This document shows, one piece after another, positions 1 to 7,950 of a stretch of 64,000 nucleotides of DNA; the stretch's first letter is position 1; each line of letters starts with the position of its first letter. A model generated the notes under the pieces. It was not told the origin of the DNA and ran no database searches. It worked only from the letters and a program-made list of their open reading frames with translations. Source of the stretch: an uncultured Pelagibacteraceae bacterium (GTDB lineage: Bacteria; Pseudomonadota; Alphaproteobacteria; Pelagibacterales; Pelagibacteraceae); the NCBI GenBank assembly GCA_902625035.1, contig CACNZK010000002.1, forward strand, positions 1-64,000. The letters are read 5' to 3'. The position numbers were made by a program, and so were the translations under genes.

Positions 1-1790
1 GTAAAATTATTTATTCCAGAAGCTGAAATTCCTGCTGTCCATATATTTCTAGAAGATGCATTTTTATTATTCAATTTATCAGCAGCATCCCATTGTTCAG
101 CACCGAATGTTCCGTTGGAGTTTAATTTGTATTTTTTAAGTCTACCTTTCCACTGCTTGTTTTTTTCATACTCAAATGTAGCTTGATAAATAAAGTTTCC
201 TCTTGTGACATCTGACATGACTGCTGGAGTTGTAAAAGTCAATCTACCCGAAATTGCTTGTTTGATAGCGTCAGTAAGTTTTGAGAGTAAATCCGTCTCA
301 TTCTCTGCGTATAATGGTGCTTTTGTTCCACCCTGTACTGCTAAAGTTTTGTAGTTATTATTTGCTCCGCCAAGTGCAAAACCAACTGCAAATGTTTGAA
401 CATTATCTGTTTTATTTAGTGTATTTGCTACAGACAAAACTGAATTGTGGCTAGACCAATAGCCATCACTTATGACTATTAAAAAATTTTTTGAGCAGGT
501 TTTATTCCAATTATCAACCTGACCACTTCTAAAATAACTTCTAGCTTTGTTAAGTGCATTAGATAGATTAGTTCCACCACTAGCAAATATATTATCCACG
601 TCTGTATAAATTTGTTTAGCACCATTATCTCCAATTTTAACTCTTATTCGTGTTCGGCTGCCAGCACTTCCCCATTCCATTAAACCAAAATTTGCACCTG
701 ATGTTAAATCTGTATTTGAAACGATTTTTTTTATTACCTTTTTGGCTGCTTCCAATCTAGTATTTGAGCCACCAACTGTTAGAGTTTCTGTGCCAGATGT
801 ATTATATTTTCTTACAGAAAAATTATAATAATCTGTAACATAAATATTATCACTTGAGTCTATTTCTAAACCATATGGATATCTAAATCCTCCAGATGTA
901 GACCATGAGCCGACGACTTTGGTTTGTGTACAAGCATTAGCCTCCCATACCGCTTTTGTAAATTTATATACTGCGTGATGGCTCCGGGATGTATAATAGA
1001 GATTTCCTGCGCTATCAAATGCAACATCTGTAGGTGAGTCAGCATTACATCTTCTTACATAATCATTACTGTATACGCTATTTTGACCAATTAGCTGATG
1101 GCCAGATCTATATGCTACTCGAACAACGTTTTTTCCTGCATTTGCATATGCTAATCTAGCTCTTCCGTTTTTCGACCAGCTTGCTCCCCACATAAAACTA
1201 AATCCCCCACCTTGGTTGCTATAAACATTTCCACCAGAATTCCTGTTTAAATTATGTGCAAAAAAGCTAGCTATTCTGCCATCTCTACCTCCACCTCCAA
1301 CCCATGCATATCCACCGCCATTTTCAACTGCGATAGAAATTGGCTGTTCTCTTAAAAAACCAGTGCTGCCTGTAGCTACACACGCCCCATCCAGGGTTAA
1401 TTTCACAATTCTATAATTACTTGTGTCAGGTATGTAGATATGATTATCATAAATATCGAATTGCCTTGCATTTCTCCATCTATTACAACTACTTCCCGCT
1501 CCGCCAAATGCCTTTAAATAATTACCAGAACTATCAAATTTTTTTATTCTATTATTCCAATATTCTAAAACATATATATTTCCATTGCTGTCTACGTTAA
1601 CATCTACAGGATAATGAATCTGAACTGCTCCAGCTAGCCTTGCAGACATACTTCCTGAGTTATCTAACATTATTAATATATTAGCTGGAATATCACTTGT
1701 TCCAGTTCCTGGGGGAGGATTTTTTGCATTCACCTCTGATAAACTGGTTATTAAAAATAAACTAAATATTATTGCCCAGAGTCTAGCCAC
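1..1790 (-). CDS. PilY1-like type IV pilus tip protein: VWA domain with an inserted NHL-repeat region (partial, 3' end outside window)
   Basis: The frame is open from a GTG at 1790 to the window edge (about 596 codons). The GTG follows the purine-rich stretch GGTGGGAGA and overlaps the upstream gene by 22 bases. Residues 1-22 look like a signal peptide ending VNA. A von Willebrand A domain begins with the MIDAS motif DNSGS (D43, S45, S47). About 295 residues of NHL-type repeats then follow, recurring as 'D.NGNIYV' and 'DSSDNIYV'. The VWA fold resumes at RLEAAKK (R345) and supplies MIDAS Thr407 (GGTN) and Asp442 (SDGYW). The pilin genes directly upstream suggest a PilY1/PilC-type tip adhesin or calcium-controlled retraction modulator. 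The usual C-terminal PilY1 propeller would lie outside the window, so the PilY1 assignment rests on context plus VWA. Confidence 0.8.
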   Translation of the reverse strand, partial: MARLWAIIFSLFLITSLSEVNAKNPPPGTGTSDIPANILIMLDNSGSMSARLAGAVQIHYPVDVNVDSNGNIYVLEYWNNRIKKFDSSGNYLKAFGGAGSSCNRWRNARQFDIYDNHIYIPDTSNYRIVKLTLDGACVATGSTGFLREQPISIAVENGGGYAWVGGGGRDGRIASFFAHNLNRNSGGNVYSNQGGGFSFMWGASWSKNGRARLAYANAGKNVVRVAYRSGHQLIGQNSVYSNDYVRRCNADSPTDVAFDSAGNLYYTSRSHHAVYKFTKAVWEANACTQTKVVGSWSTSGGFRYPYGLEIDSSDNIYVTDYYNFSVRKYNTSGTETLTVGGSNTRLEAAKKVIKKIVSNTDLTSGANFGLMEWGSAGSRTRIRVKIGDNGAKQIYTDVDNIFASGGTNLSNALNKARSYFRSGQVDNWNKTCSKNFLIVISDGYWSSHNSVLSVANTLNKTDNVQTFAVGFALGGANNNYKTLAVQGGTKAPLYAENETDLLSKLTDAIKQAISGRLTFTTPAVMSDVTRGNFIYQATFEYEKNKQWKGRLKKYKLNSNGTFGAEQWDAADKLNNKNASSRNIWTAGISASGINNF

Positions 1791-2299
1791 TCTCCCACCT
1801 TTTCGTTATAATTTTCAATAGTTGGTAAATATAACTTATTTACAATGTCGATAATTTCTACATGACCATCGTGAATATCTGTTACAATGTACTCAACAGT
1901 TTCTAAATTCAAATTCCAAATATGATTTCCTCTCCACTTGTTCTTCGGAAGGCCTTGAGGAAGATTAAACTTTCCATATTTTTGCATTGCAAAATCCATC
2001 AAATTTCTATCTGGCATAACAGGTCTATAAAGTTGAATACGAGAGAGCTTATTATCAATATATAGATATATTAATTGTGTGCCGTAAAGTTTTTCATTTG
2101 ATTTACAAATCTGTTCAAGTGGAATAATCAAATTTTCTCCACCAAATCTATCAGGCATCAGCATTGGTGCCATTAAGGTCTCATCTAATTTTACACTTTC
2201 TTTAGGAGTGCCAAAATCTGCTATTTTAAAGTTACAAGCTAAAGCGTTTGCTTGAGCAAGTAAAAAAATTCCAATTATATAAAGTATAAATCTATACAT
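1769..2299 (-). CDS. hypothetical secreted protein of the pilus cluster
   Basis: This 176-residue protein has a hydrophobic N-terminus (LYIIGIFLLAQANALA) that looks like a cleavable signal peptide, so it is probably periplasmic or exported. No domain is recognised in the mature part, which has only two cysteines, one directly after the predicted cleavage site (ALAC). Its ATG overlaps the stop of the pilX-like gene (TGATG), and its own 3' end overlaps the GTG of the tip protein gene. Translation is therefore probably coupled across all three. Context suggests a pilus accessory role, but the sequence gives no specific function. Confidence 0.7.
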   Translation of the reverse strand: MYRFILYIIGIFLLAQANALACNFKIADFGTPKESVKLDETLMAPMLMPDRFGGENLIIPLEQICKSNEKLYGTQLIYLYIDNKLSRIQLYRPVMPDRNLMDFAMQKYGKFNLPQGLPKNKWRGNHIWNLNLETVEYIVTDIHDGHVEIIDIVNKLYLPTIENYNEKVGEWLDSGQ

Positions 2300-2868
2300 C
2301 AGTTCACCAAAGTTACCACAGCCTCTAATGGAATAATAATATTGTTTTGTGCGTTACATTTGCTTGCAGTCTCATTACAACCACAAGAATAAATAGTATA
2401 TAAAATATTATTAGTACCAGATTTTTTTTTACCAGACGAATTATTTCCATTTTGATCTGGTGTATAAGCTATGAAATATTCAAAACTGTATTTACCCAGT
2501 CTAGTTGCTTCATCTCCTGATGCACTTATTACTTGGTTGAGAGATTTTCTATCAGTATGAAATCCGTTATTTGAACTTCTTAAATTTGGAAAAAAAGAAG
2601 CTTTACAAAATCTTAATCTACTATCTAAATTATTAGGTGGCGAGGATGAAAACTTAGTAATGTTTCCAACCATCCAACTTTTGGCTACTGAAATTCCACT
2701 TTCTGCTGCATAAAATACTTGTTGATTACTATCTTTATCAGTATTGGCATTATGTTCGGTAGACGTGATATTAACCAAAGTAGCTCCCATAATTGTCATT
2801 ACAACAAGAAGCAATAAAGCTAGCGGTAAAGCAAAACCTCTTTCTGAATTTTTTTTAATAATTTTCAT
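2299..2868 (-). CDS. pilX: PilX-like minor pilin / pilus assembly protein
   Basis: The 189-residue protein starts with a short basic leader and then GFALPLALLLLVVMTIMG, the Gly-Phe prepilin cleavage site and hydrophobic helix typical of PilX N-terminal proteins. The Glu5 of ordinary pilins is absent, as is common for PilX. The segment NQQVFYAAESGISVAKSWM matches the conserved AE-G region after the helix. It lies between the PilW-like gene (4-base overlap) and the secreted protein gene, in the pilV-pilW-pilX-pilY1 order seen in other bacteria. The expected role is a minor pilin in the initiation complex at the pilus tip. Family membership is fairly sure; the exact orthologue name is an inference. 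Confidence 0.78.
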   Translation of the reverse strand: MKIIKKNSERGFALPLALLLLVVMTIMGATLVNITSTEHNANTDKDSNQQVFYAAESGISVAKSWMVGNITKFSSSPPNNLDSRLRFCKASFFPNLRSSNNGFHTDRKSLNQVISASGDEATRLGKYSFEYFIAYTPDQNGNNSSGKKKSGTNNILYTIYSCGCNETASKCNAQNNIIIPLEAVVTLVN

Positions 2869-3749
2869 TTGTTATACGATGATGACTCTCCAATACTTGT
2901 TCCTGTTTGTTCTGATATAGCAACATGTTTTGCTAAATTTCTTGTATGAACACTTACAAAAAAAGTTTCTCGATGATATTTGTCTGCTGGAATATTTATA
3001 TTACTTCCATGAGGAGCTTCCCCATTAATGATTTTTGTTGGCTTTGCTGTGGTATATACCTCTTTTGGAGATCGAATAGTTAAGTATATTTCAGCTGTAT
3101 GTACTAAATCAACATTCGCTTGACCTTTTGTCAATTGACCATATTTAGTATTAACAAGTGTTAGTCTTCCCTGACTATCTTCAACTGAACCACAACCACT
3201 ATTACAAACTGGAACTAATATTTTACCTTCTTTATCTTTTAGGATGACTTGAAAATCCTCAACATATGGAATGAACAATTCATTACGCATATACATTTTT
3301 CCACCTTGTGGGTGAAGTCGATTTAAAGTTGCATATTTTCCCAAATAATAATCATTACTATTTTGATATTTCTGTAACATATAAACTATGTAATGACTTT
3401 CTTTTGCAGAATTAGTGTACCAAAGCTGAAGATAATCTGATTGTCCGTACTTCCCACCAAATCTTTTTGAAGAAACACTTAAAGCATTCATTCTTACAGT
3501 TCTCTCAGTCATATTTTCTGGAGAATTAGCCAAAAAATTAGGATCTACATAACCTGCATTTCTTAATTCTTTGGTTAAAATTGATAAAGATTCTCTTGCA
3601 GTATTATTAATGTTTGCCTTCTGAGAGATTGATTTATAGGACTTATTGAAATAGCCATAAGACGCAAAGGCTGCTGCAATACTTATTATACCTATCACTG
3701 TCGCAACCAAAACTTCTGCTAAAGTGAAACCTGAATTCTTTAATTTCAT
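2865..3749 (-). CDS. pilW: PilW-like minor pilin
   Basis: The 294-residue protein has a class III prepilin signal, a short leader with SG then FTLAEVLVATVIG, so cleavage by PilD should leave N-terminal Phe with Glu5 in place. The remainder is a long variable domain with ESLSILTKELRNAGY, a segment typical of PilW (helix end followed by 'LRNAGY'). A CNSGCG loop may form a disulphide. It overlaps both neighbours by 4 bases (ATGA type). It probably acts as a tip-complex minor pilin with the PilV-, PilX- and FimT-like partners. Confidence 0.78.
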   Translation of the reverse strand: MKLKNSGFTLAEVLVATVIGIISIAAAFASYGYFNKSYKSISQKANINNTARESLSILTKELRNAGYVDPNFLANSPENMTERTVRMNALSVSSKRFGGKYGQSDYLQLWYTNSAKESHYIVYMLQKYQNSNDYYLGKYATLNRLHPQGGKMYMRNELFIPYVEDFQVILKDKEGKILVPVCNSGCGSVEDSQGRLTLVNTKYGQLTKGQANVDLVHTAEIYLTIRSPKEVYTTAKPTKIINGEAPHGSNINIPADKYHRETFFVSVHTRNLAKHVAISEQTGTSIGESSSYNK

Positions 3750-4204
3750 TTAACAACTACCCCTAAATATTTTTTTCTTTTACCTTTACCAGTGAAAAAA
3801 TTTACTCTCCCTGAGGTATTTGTGCCCGAATTTACGTAAGTTTTTTTTGTATCGTAATTATCACATTTTGGTTTTCTGTCTTTATTATCAACTTTCATAA
3901 AATTTTTTTCTTGTAATTTATCATCCCATTTTTTTTTCATTCTAGTGTGAAGATCAGAAGCATTTTGATTTCCAGATGTACAAGTTTTATTAAAATTTCC
4001 ATATTTTGATACGTTATCGGGATCACCAATCATATCTTCCATCACCATTTCTGAGAGATAATTAAGCTTATTTCTTTCAGTCGCTCTATCCATCGAGTTA
4101 ATTGAAAAGGCTGAAAGCTGCATAATCGCGATAAATCCAATTCCAATTATAACAATGCAAACTAATGACTCAATTATTGAAATTCCTTTATTTGATTTAA
4201 CCAT
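3746..4204 (-). CDS. pilV: PilV-like minor pilin
   Basis: The 152-residue protein has a prepilin leader MVKSNKG followed by ISIIESLVCIVIIGIGF, so Glu5 is kept. NYLSEMVMEDM resembles the helix after the PilV/GspI core ('A..La..mierm'). The C-terminal half is basic and rich in Lys, Asn and Thr, with two cysteines in the CTSG and PKCDNY segments that may form a disulphide. It sits in a chain of four consecutive pilin-like genes, overlapping both neighbours by 4-8 bases. PilV assignment is by N-terminal pattern and gene order. Confidence 0.75.
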   Translation of the reverse strand: MVKSNKGISIIESLVCIVIIGIGFIAIMQLSAFSINSMDRATERNKLNYLSEMVMEDMIGDPDNVSKYGNFNKTCTSGNQNASDLHTRMKKKWDDKLQEKNFMKVDNKDRKPKCDNYDTKKTYVNSGTNTSGRVNFFTGKGKRKKYLGVVVK

Positions 4205-4919
4205 CTATTTTAATCCAACTATTCTTATTTTTATTTTTTTTATAAACTTTTACATTTTGAAAACTATCAATATTTAACTTATACATGTGATCAAAATTCG
4301 CATTAAATTTACATGTATTTTGATTTGTATTTGATTTAGAGCAAAATACGAACATATCTACATTCTGATTTGTAGCAGGATCTCTGTCAGTTTTTCTCAA
4401 CCTCATAAATTTGATACTTCCATCTTTTGTAATACAAAGAGTTGTGCTAGAGGGGTTGTGTGCGGCATTGGGATAAACATGAACCTCACTATCGTTATTT
4501 GAAACACTTAACTTTAAAGTCTCTAAACTTCTATTTCTTTGAAATCCTGACTGTCTATATCCATAATCACATTGTCTATTAGACTTATAAGAGCTATTTG
4601 ATGAAATATCTTGATAAGTATTAAAAAAGTTTTGAGGGCTCATTGTGTAGACCTCCAAATTTGGTTTAAGAACAATTTGTGTCATTCCATATTTACCACT
4701 TGTGACCTCAGCTTTACGTTCCTTAATAAAAGCAACAGTTTCATAAACTTCTTTCTTTACTTCACGATCTGTAATCCAACTCGAAATATTTGGGTAAGCT
4801 ATAACTGAAAAAACACCCAATACAGCTAACACAACTAAAAGTTCTAAAAGTGTGAAACCTTTATGGCGCTTCTCCAGCTTTAAATGTTTGTCCTGTTCTT
4901 GTATCTGTAAATGTATCAT
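4197..4919 (-). CDS. fimT: FimT/GspH-like minor pseudopilin
   Basis: The prepilin motif KGFTLLELLVVLAVLGVFSVIAYP is followed by KKEVYETVAFIKERKAEVTSGKYG, matching the FimT/GspH N-helix and the region after it. The frame extends upstream to 5051, but that part is antisensical residue content from the out-of-phase overlap with the pilin gene. The ATG at 4919 gives a 20-residue leader and overlaps the upstream gene by 59 bases. I see no clear Shine-Dalgarno for it, and a non-ATG start nearer the GF site is possible. The protein would be about 240 residues. Likely role: minor pilin priming assembly, or, as known for FimT of some naturally competent bacteria, DNA binding. Confidence 0.7.
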   Translation of the reverse strand: MIHLQIQEQDKHLKLEKRHKGFTLLELLVVLAVLGVFSVIAYPNISSWITDREVKKEVYETVAFIKERKAEVTSGKYGMTQIVLKPNLEVYTMSPQNFFNTYQDISSNSSYKSNRQCDYGYRQSGFQRNRSLETLKLSVSNNDSEVHVYPNAAHNPSSTTLCITKDGSIKFMRLRKTDRDPATNQNVDMFVFCSKSNTNQNTCKFNANFDHMYKLNIDSFQNVKVYKKNKNKNSWIKIDG

Positions 4920-5733
4920 CAGCAAAATTATATTTACAATTTCCACCACCGCATCTTGAAGAAATATTTCCAGAAGAACTAGCACCTTCAAACATAACAA
5001 ATCTATAAGGACTATCTTTTCTTGTAGGATAAATTTTTTGTCCATTAACAAAAGTATACCAGTTGTTCATTCCCCCTGCGTTTGGATAAGTTTTAAAACA
5101 ATCAGCACTACATGCATGAGCGCCATTTTGAACAATATTTCCATCTTTATCTACTATTAAACCAGCACCAGAACCCTGATTTGGAGGTTTATAATCTGCA
5201 AAACTATTTTTTGGCTTATTTGAGCCTGATGATGCTGAAGCACAAGTAAAAGCCACAGAGGTTGTTTTGGTTTTAGAATAATTTTGTGACCAGCTAGAAC
5301 TAACTAAAGAAGTATGTTTCTTCTTTTTTTTAATTGATGCATATTCAACATTATATGATCCAGTTTCTTTTTCAGAGATTGCAATTGATCCAGATGTACA
5401 AACATTTGATTGCGCGACAGGTTTGCTTTTATCATAAGGATTTTTAAGACCTAGGTTATTAACGTAATTATTAATTGCACTTGTTGATGGTCGATTAGAC
5501 GAATTGCATTTATGAGAATTAAATATCGTAGAACTTTTATCCATTTTACACTTTGCAAATTCACTTTCCATACTATTTACAATTTTTGTATGATTAAGTT
5601 TTGTTGCTGTTTCTTTTGCAGACGAAGTATAGCTATTATATGCAACTACACCTGTTCCTGATAAAATTCCAATAATAGCAATAACAACTAATAATTCAAT
5701 TAAGGTAAAACCTTTAAGAATTTTTTTCGGCAT
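4861..5733 (-). CDS. pilA: type IV pilin, probable major or large minor pilin
   Basis: MPKKILKG|FTLIELLVVIAIIGIL is a textbook class III signal: basic leader, Gly at the cleavage site, then Phe1 and Glu5. The whole protein is 290 residues, about twice the usual PilA. The globular part is rich in Ser, Lys and Asn. Late Cys pairs (CSADC near residue 208 and CGGGNC near 262) suggest a disulphide-bounded D-region. It overlaps pilT by 20 bases and is the first of five pilin-like genes. It has the most canonical helix in the cluster, so it is the best major pilin candidate here, though its size would also fit a minor pilin. Confidence 0.72.
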   Translation of the reverse strand: MPKKILKGFTLIELLVVIAIIGILSGTGVVAYNSYTSSAKETATKLNHTKIVNSMESEFAKCKMDKSSTIFNSHKCNSSNRPSTSAINNYVNNLGLKNPYDKSKPVAQSNVCTSGSIAISEKETGSYNVEYASIKKKKKHTSLVSSSWSQNYSKTKTTSVAFTCASASSGSNKPKNSFADYKPPNQGSGAGLIVDKDGNIVQNGAHACSADCFKTYPNAGGMNNWYTFVNGQKIYPTRKDSPYRFVMFEGASSSGNISSRCGGGNCKYNFADDTFTDTRTGQTFKAGEAP

Positions 5734-6724
5734 TAGATATATCTCCTCTTCCTATTAAATCCTCGATTGATTTTTCCATTGTGATCATGCCTTCACGTTG
5801 GGCGGTTTGCATGACACTCGGGATTTGATGAATTTTTGCCTCACGAATTAAATTTTTAATAGGTGCATTACAAACCATAACTTCAAAGGCGCCAACTCTT
5901 CCTGATCCATCTTTTTTCTTAAATAATTTTTGAGTAACTACCATATTTAAAGATTCTGCTAATTGTGCTCTTATTTGACCTTGTTGCTCTGGCGGAAAAA
6001 CATCAATAATTCTGTTTACAGTGTTCGGTGCTCCACTCGTGTGTAATGTGCCAAAAACTAAATGTCCCGTTTCGGCAGCAGTTAAAGCCATACCAATAGT
6101 TTCTAAATCTCTAAGCTCACCAACCAAAATAACATCAGGATCTTCTCTTAATGCAGCTTTTAATGCATGAGCAAAACTCTCTGTTTGTTTGCCAACTTCT
6201 CTTTGCGAAACAATGCTTTTTTTATCTTTGTGAATAAACTCAACTGGATCTTCAATAGTTATAATATTTGCTGGCCTCGACTCGTTGATTTGATTAATAA
6301 TTGCTGCAAGTGTTGTTGATTTACCAGATCCTGTAGGACCAGTTACCAATACTAAACCTTTGTGAGCATCAAGTAATGTAAATAAAACTTGGGGTAAATT
6401 CAAATCTTCCATTAATGGAATTTTTGTCTCCACTCTTCTTAAAACTGCCGCTAAACCATTAAGGGTTTTATAAAAATTAGCTCTAAATCTTAATTCCCCC
6501 AGCATAACCGCTGTGTCTAATTCATTTTTTTCCTCAAATCTTTTTATTTCAAGATCTGAACAATTATTCTTCAATAATTCCTGCAAATCTTTACCAGAAA
6601 TTTTGCTATTAGGTTCAATTACAATATCTCCCAAAACTCTGTACGAAATATCTGAACCATCTCTTAAATGGAAGTCGGAAATTTTTTTGTTTGTTTTGGC
6701 AAGTTCAGAAATTTTGTTTATCAT
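5714..6724 (-). CDS. pilT: type IV pilus retraction ATPase PilT
   Basis: The 336-residue protein has the full secretion-ATPase core: Walker A GPTGSGKST (129-137), the Asp box IITIEDPVE (154-162), Walker B DPDVILVGELRD (195-206) and the His box HLVFGTLHT (221-229). The C-terminal PIKNLIRE segment (about 289-296) matches the PilT-specific AIRNLIRE motif needed for retraction. It lacks the N-terminal extension of PilB, so it is a retraction rather than an extension motor, although PilU is close. The cytoplasmic hexamer would depolymerise pili. It overlaps the downstream pilin gene by 20 bases; the extension motor PilB is not in this window. Confidence 0.92.
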   Translation of the reverse strand: MINKISELAKTNKKISDFHLRDGSDISYRVLGDIVIEPNSKISGKDLQELLKNNCSDLEIKRFEEKNELDTAVMLGELRFRANFYKTLNGLAAVLRRVETKIPLMEDLNLPQVLFTLLDAHKGLVLVTGPTGSGKSTTLAAIINQINESRPANIITIEDPVEFIHKDKKSIVSQREVGKQTESFAHALKAALREDPDVILVGELRDLETIGMALTAAETGHLVFGTLHTSGAPNTVNRIIDVFPPEQQGQIRAQLAESLNMVVTQKLFKKKDGSGRVGAFEVMVCNAPIKNLIREAKIHQIPSVMQTAQREGMITMEKSIEDLIGRGDISNAEKNS

Positions 6725-6755
6725 ATGTGTTATGATACTATCTAAAAATTGAAAA

Positions 6756-7532
6756 TTAAACCAATATTAGACCATAAAAAAAGTCCCCAAAAACAAAATA
6801 AATTAACATAGCAATAATTATAAAAGGACCAAAGGGAATTTCAGATTTCATAGTTTTTTGTTTTTTTAATAATGATGGGGCGACAAAAAACAAACCTAGA
6901 ATTGAAGAGAGAAAAAGAACTAATGGTATAGATTGCCATCCAAATAGTAAGCCAATCCCAGCCATTAATTTGGCATCACCAAGTCCCATACCATCGATTT
7001 TTTTTAAAGTTTTATATAAGAAAATTATTAACCAAATACTAAAATATCCAATAATTCCCCCAATGAGAGATTGGTTAATATCATGAACTAAACTTGTATT
7101 AAAGCTAGGTAAGAAATTTTTGACAAGTGCTAAACCCATGATAGAAAAATTCAAACTATCCGGAATTATAAAATTCTCTAAATCAATAAAAAATATCATT
7201 ATCAATATCAAAATTAAGATAGATAAAAAAATAATTGTATAAAGATTTTTAAAACATAGAAAAATAAACAAAAAAGAAATTGCAGTAATCAGTTCAACAA
7301 TTAAGTATCTTGCAGATATATACCTATCACAATTTCTACATTTGGCATTTAAAAGGATATATGAAATTAAGGGTAAATTATCGTACCAATTTATCTTTTT
7401 TTTACATCCTGGGCAAAAAGATCTTCCACTTATAATCTGTTTGTCTCTTGGTAAACGATAAATGCAAACATTTGCAAAGCTTCCAAGACTAGCACCGAAT
7501 AAAAAAATTAGAAATGAGTAAAAAAAAATCAA
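6756..7532 (-). CDS. pilD: prepilin leader peptidase / N-methyltransferase PilD
   Basis: The 258-residue polytopic membrane protein has GSFANVCIYRLP near the N-terminus and a zinc-type four-cysteine domain (C40, C43, C65, C68). The two aspartates of the A24 protease are in FFIDLENFIIPD (D117) and GMGLGDAKLMAG (D186). The four-Cys N-domain indicates the bifunctional peptidase plus N-methylase form. It should cut the GF sites of the neighbouring pilins at the inner membrane. The start appears to be a TTG at 7532 that overlaps the TGA of a small upstream ORF. It ends 31 bases before the pilT start, completing the pilus block. Confidence 0.93.
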   Translation of the reverse strand: MIFFYSFLIFLFGASLGSFANVCIYRLPRDKQIISGRSFCPGCKKKINWYDNLPLISYILLNAKCRNCDRYISARYLIVELITAISFLFIFLCFKNLYTIIFLSILILILIMIFFIDLENFIIPDSLNFSIMGLALVKNFLPSFNTSLVHDINQSLIGGIIGYFSIWLIIFLYKTLKKIDGMGLGDAKLMAGIGLLFGWQSIPLVLFLSSILGLFFVAPSLLKKQKTMKSEIPFGPFIIIAMLIYFVFGDFFYGLILV

Positions 7533-7642
7533 AGATTTAAATAAGCAACTAAATTAATCAAACCTTGATAACAATAATCAATAAGTAAAATACTATTTTC
7601 ATATATTACATTTAGGTTTTGAGTATAAATTTCTACTTTCAT
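7529..7642 (-). CDS. possible 37-residue ORF between the 71-residue gene and pilD
   Basis: This ORF (MKVEIYTQNLNVIYEN... ending LVAYLNL) starts with an ATG that overlaps the previous gene's stop (TAATG). It ends with a TGA that overlaps the TTG start of pilD. It contains a hydrophobic stretch (ILLIDYCYQGLINLVAYL) and no recognisable domain. Overlaps at both ends are what a coupled small gene would give. At 37 codons in AT-rich DNA it could be chance, or a leader ORF that carries ribosomes to the weak pilD start. Confidence 0.3.
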   Translation of the reverse strand: MKVEIYTQNLNVIYENSILLIDYCYQGLINLVAYLNL

Positions 7643-7857
7643 TATTTATTTTGTTTAAAAAAATTTTCTATAATTCCTGGTTTCCAAATATAATAAAACA
7701 AATATGGTGCGATTGCGGGTATTAATCCAAACCATATCCATTCATCCCACCTAAAATCTTTTGTACCTCTTGCGAGCAATCCATTTGCCCAAACAAGATA
7801 ACCTACTAATATTATCCAAAATAAAGATAACGATAAGCAAATTCTAAATTTTTTCAT
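7642..7857 (-). CDS. small two-helix membrane protein, unknown function
   Basis: The 71-residue protein has two hydrophobic segments (residues 6-24, LSLSLFWIILVGYLVW, and 43-58, FGLIPAIAPYLFYYIW) separated by a charged loop (RGTKDFRWDEW). It is therefore probably an inner-membrane hairpin. I recognise no family. It is on the same strand as pilD and is followed without a gap by the 37-residue ORF. There is no sign that it belongs to the pilus machinery other than position. Confidence 0.6.
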   Translation of the reverse strand: MKKFRICLSLSLFWIILVGYLVWANGLLARGTKDFRWDEWIWFGLIPAIAPYLFYYIWKPGIIENFFKQNK

Positions 7858-7950
7858 TTTAAATTATTATCAAATCTTAAACGTGAAGTCTAATAGCTTA
7901 AATTCATTTTTTTTAAGTTGAAAGCTTTATCTTTTTAATATTTTTTGGGT

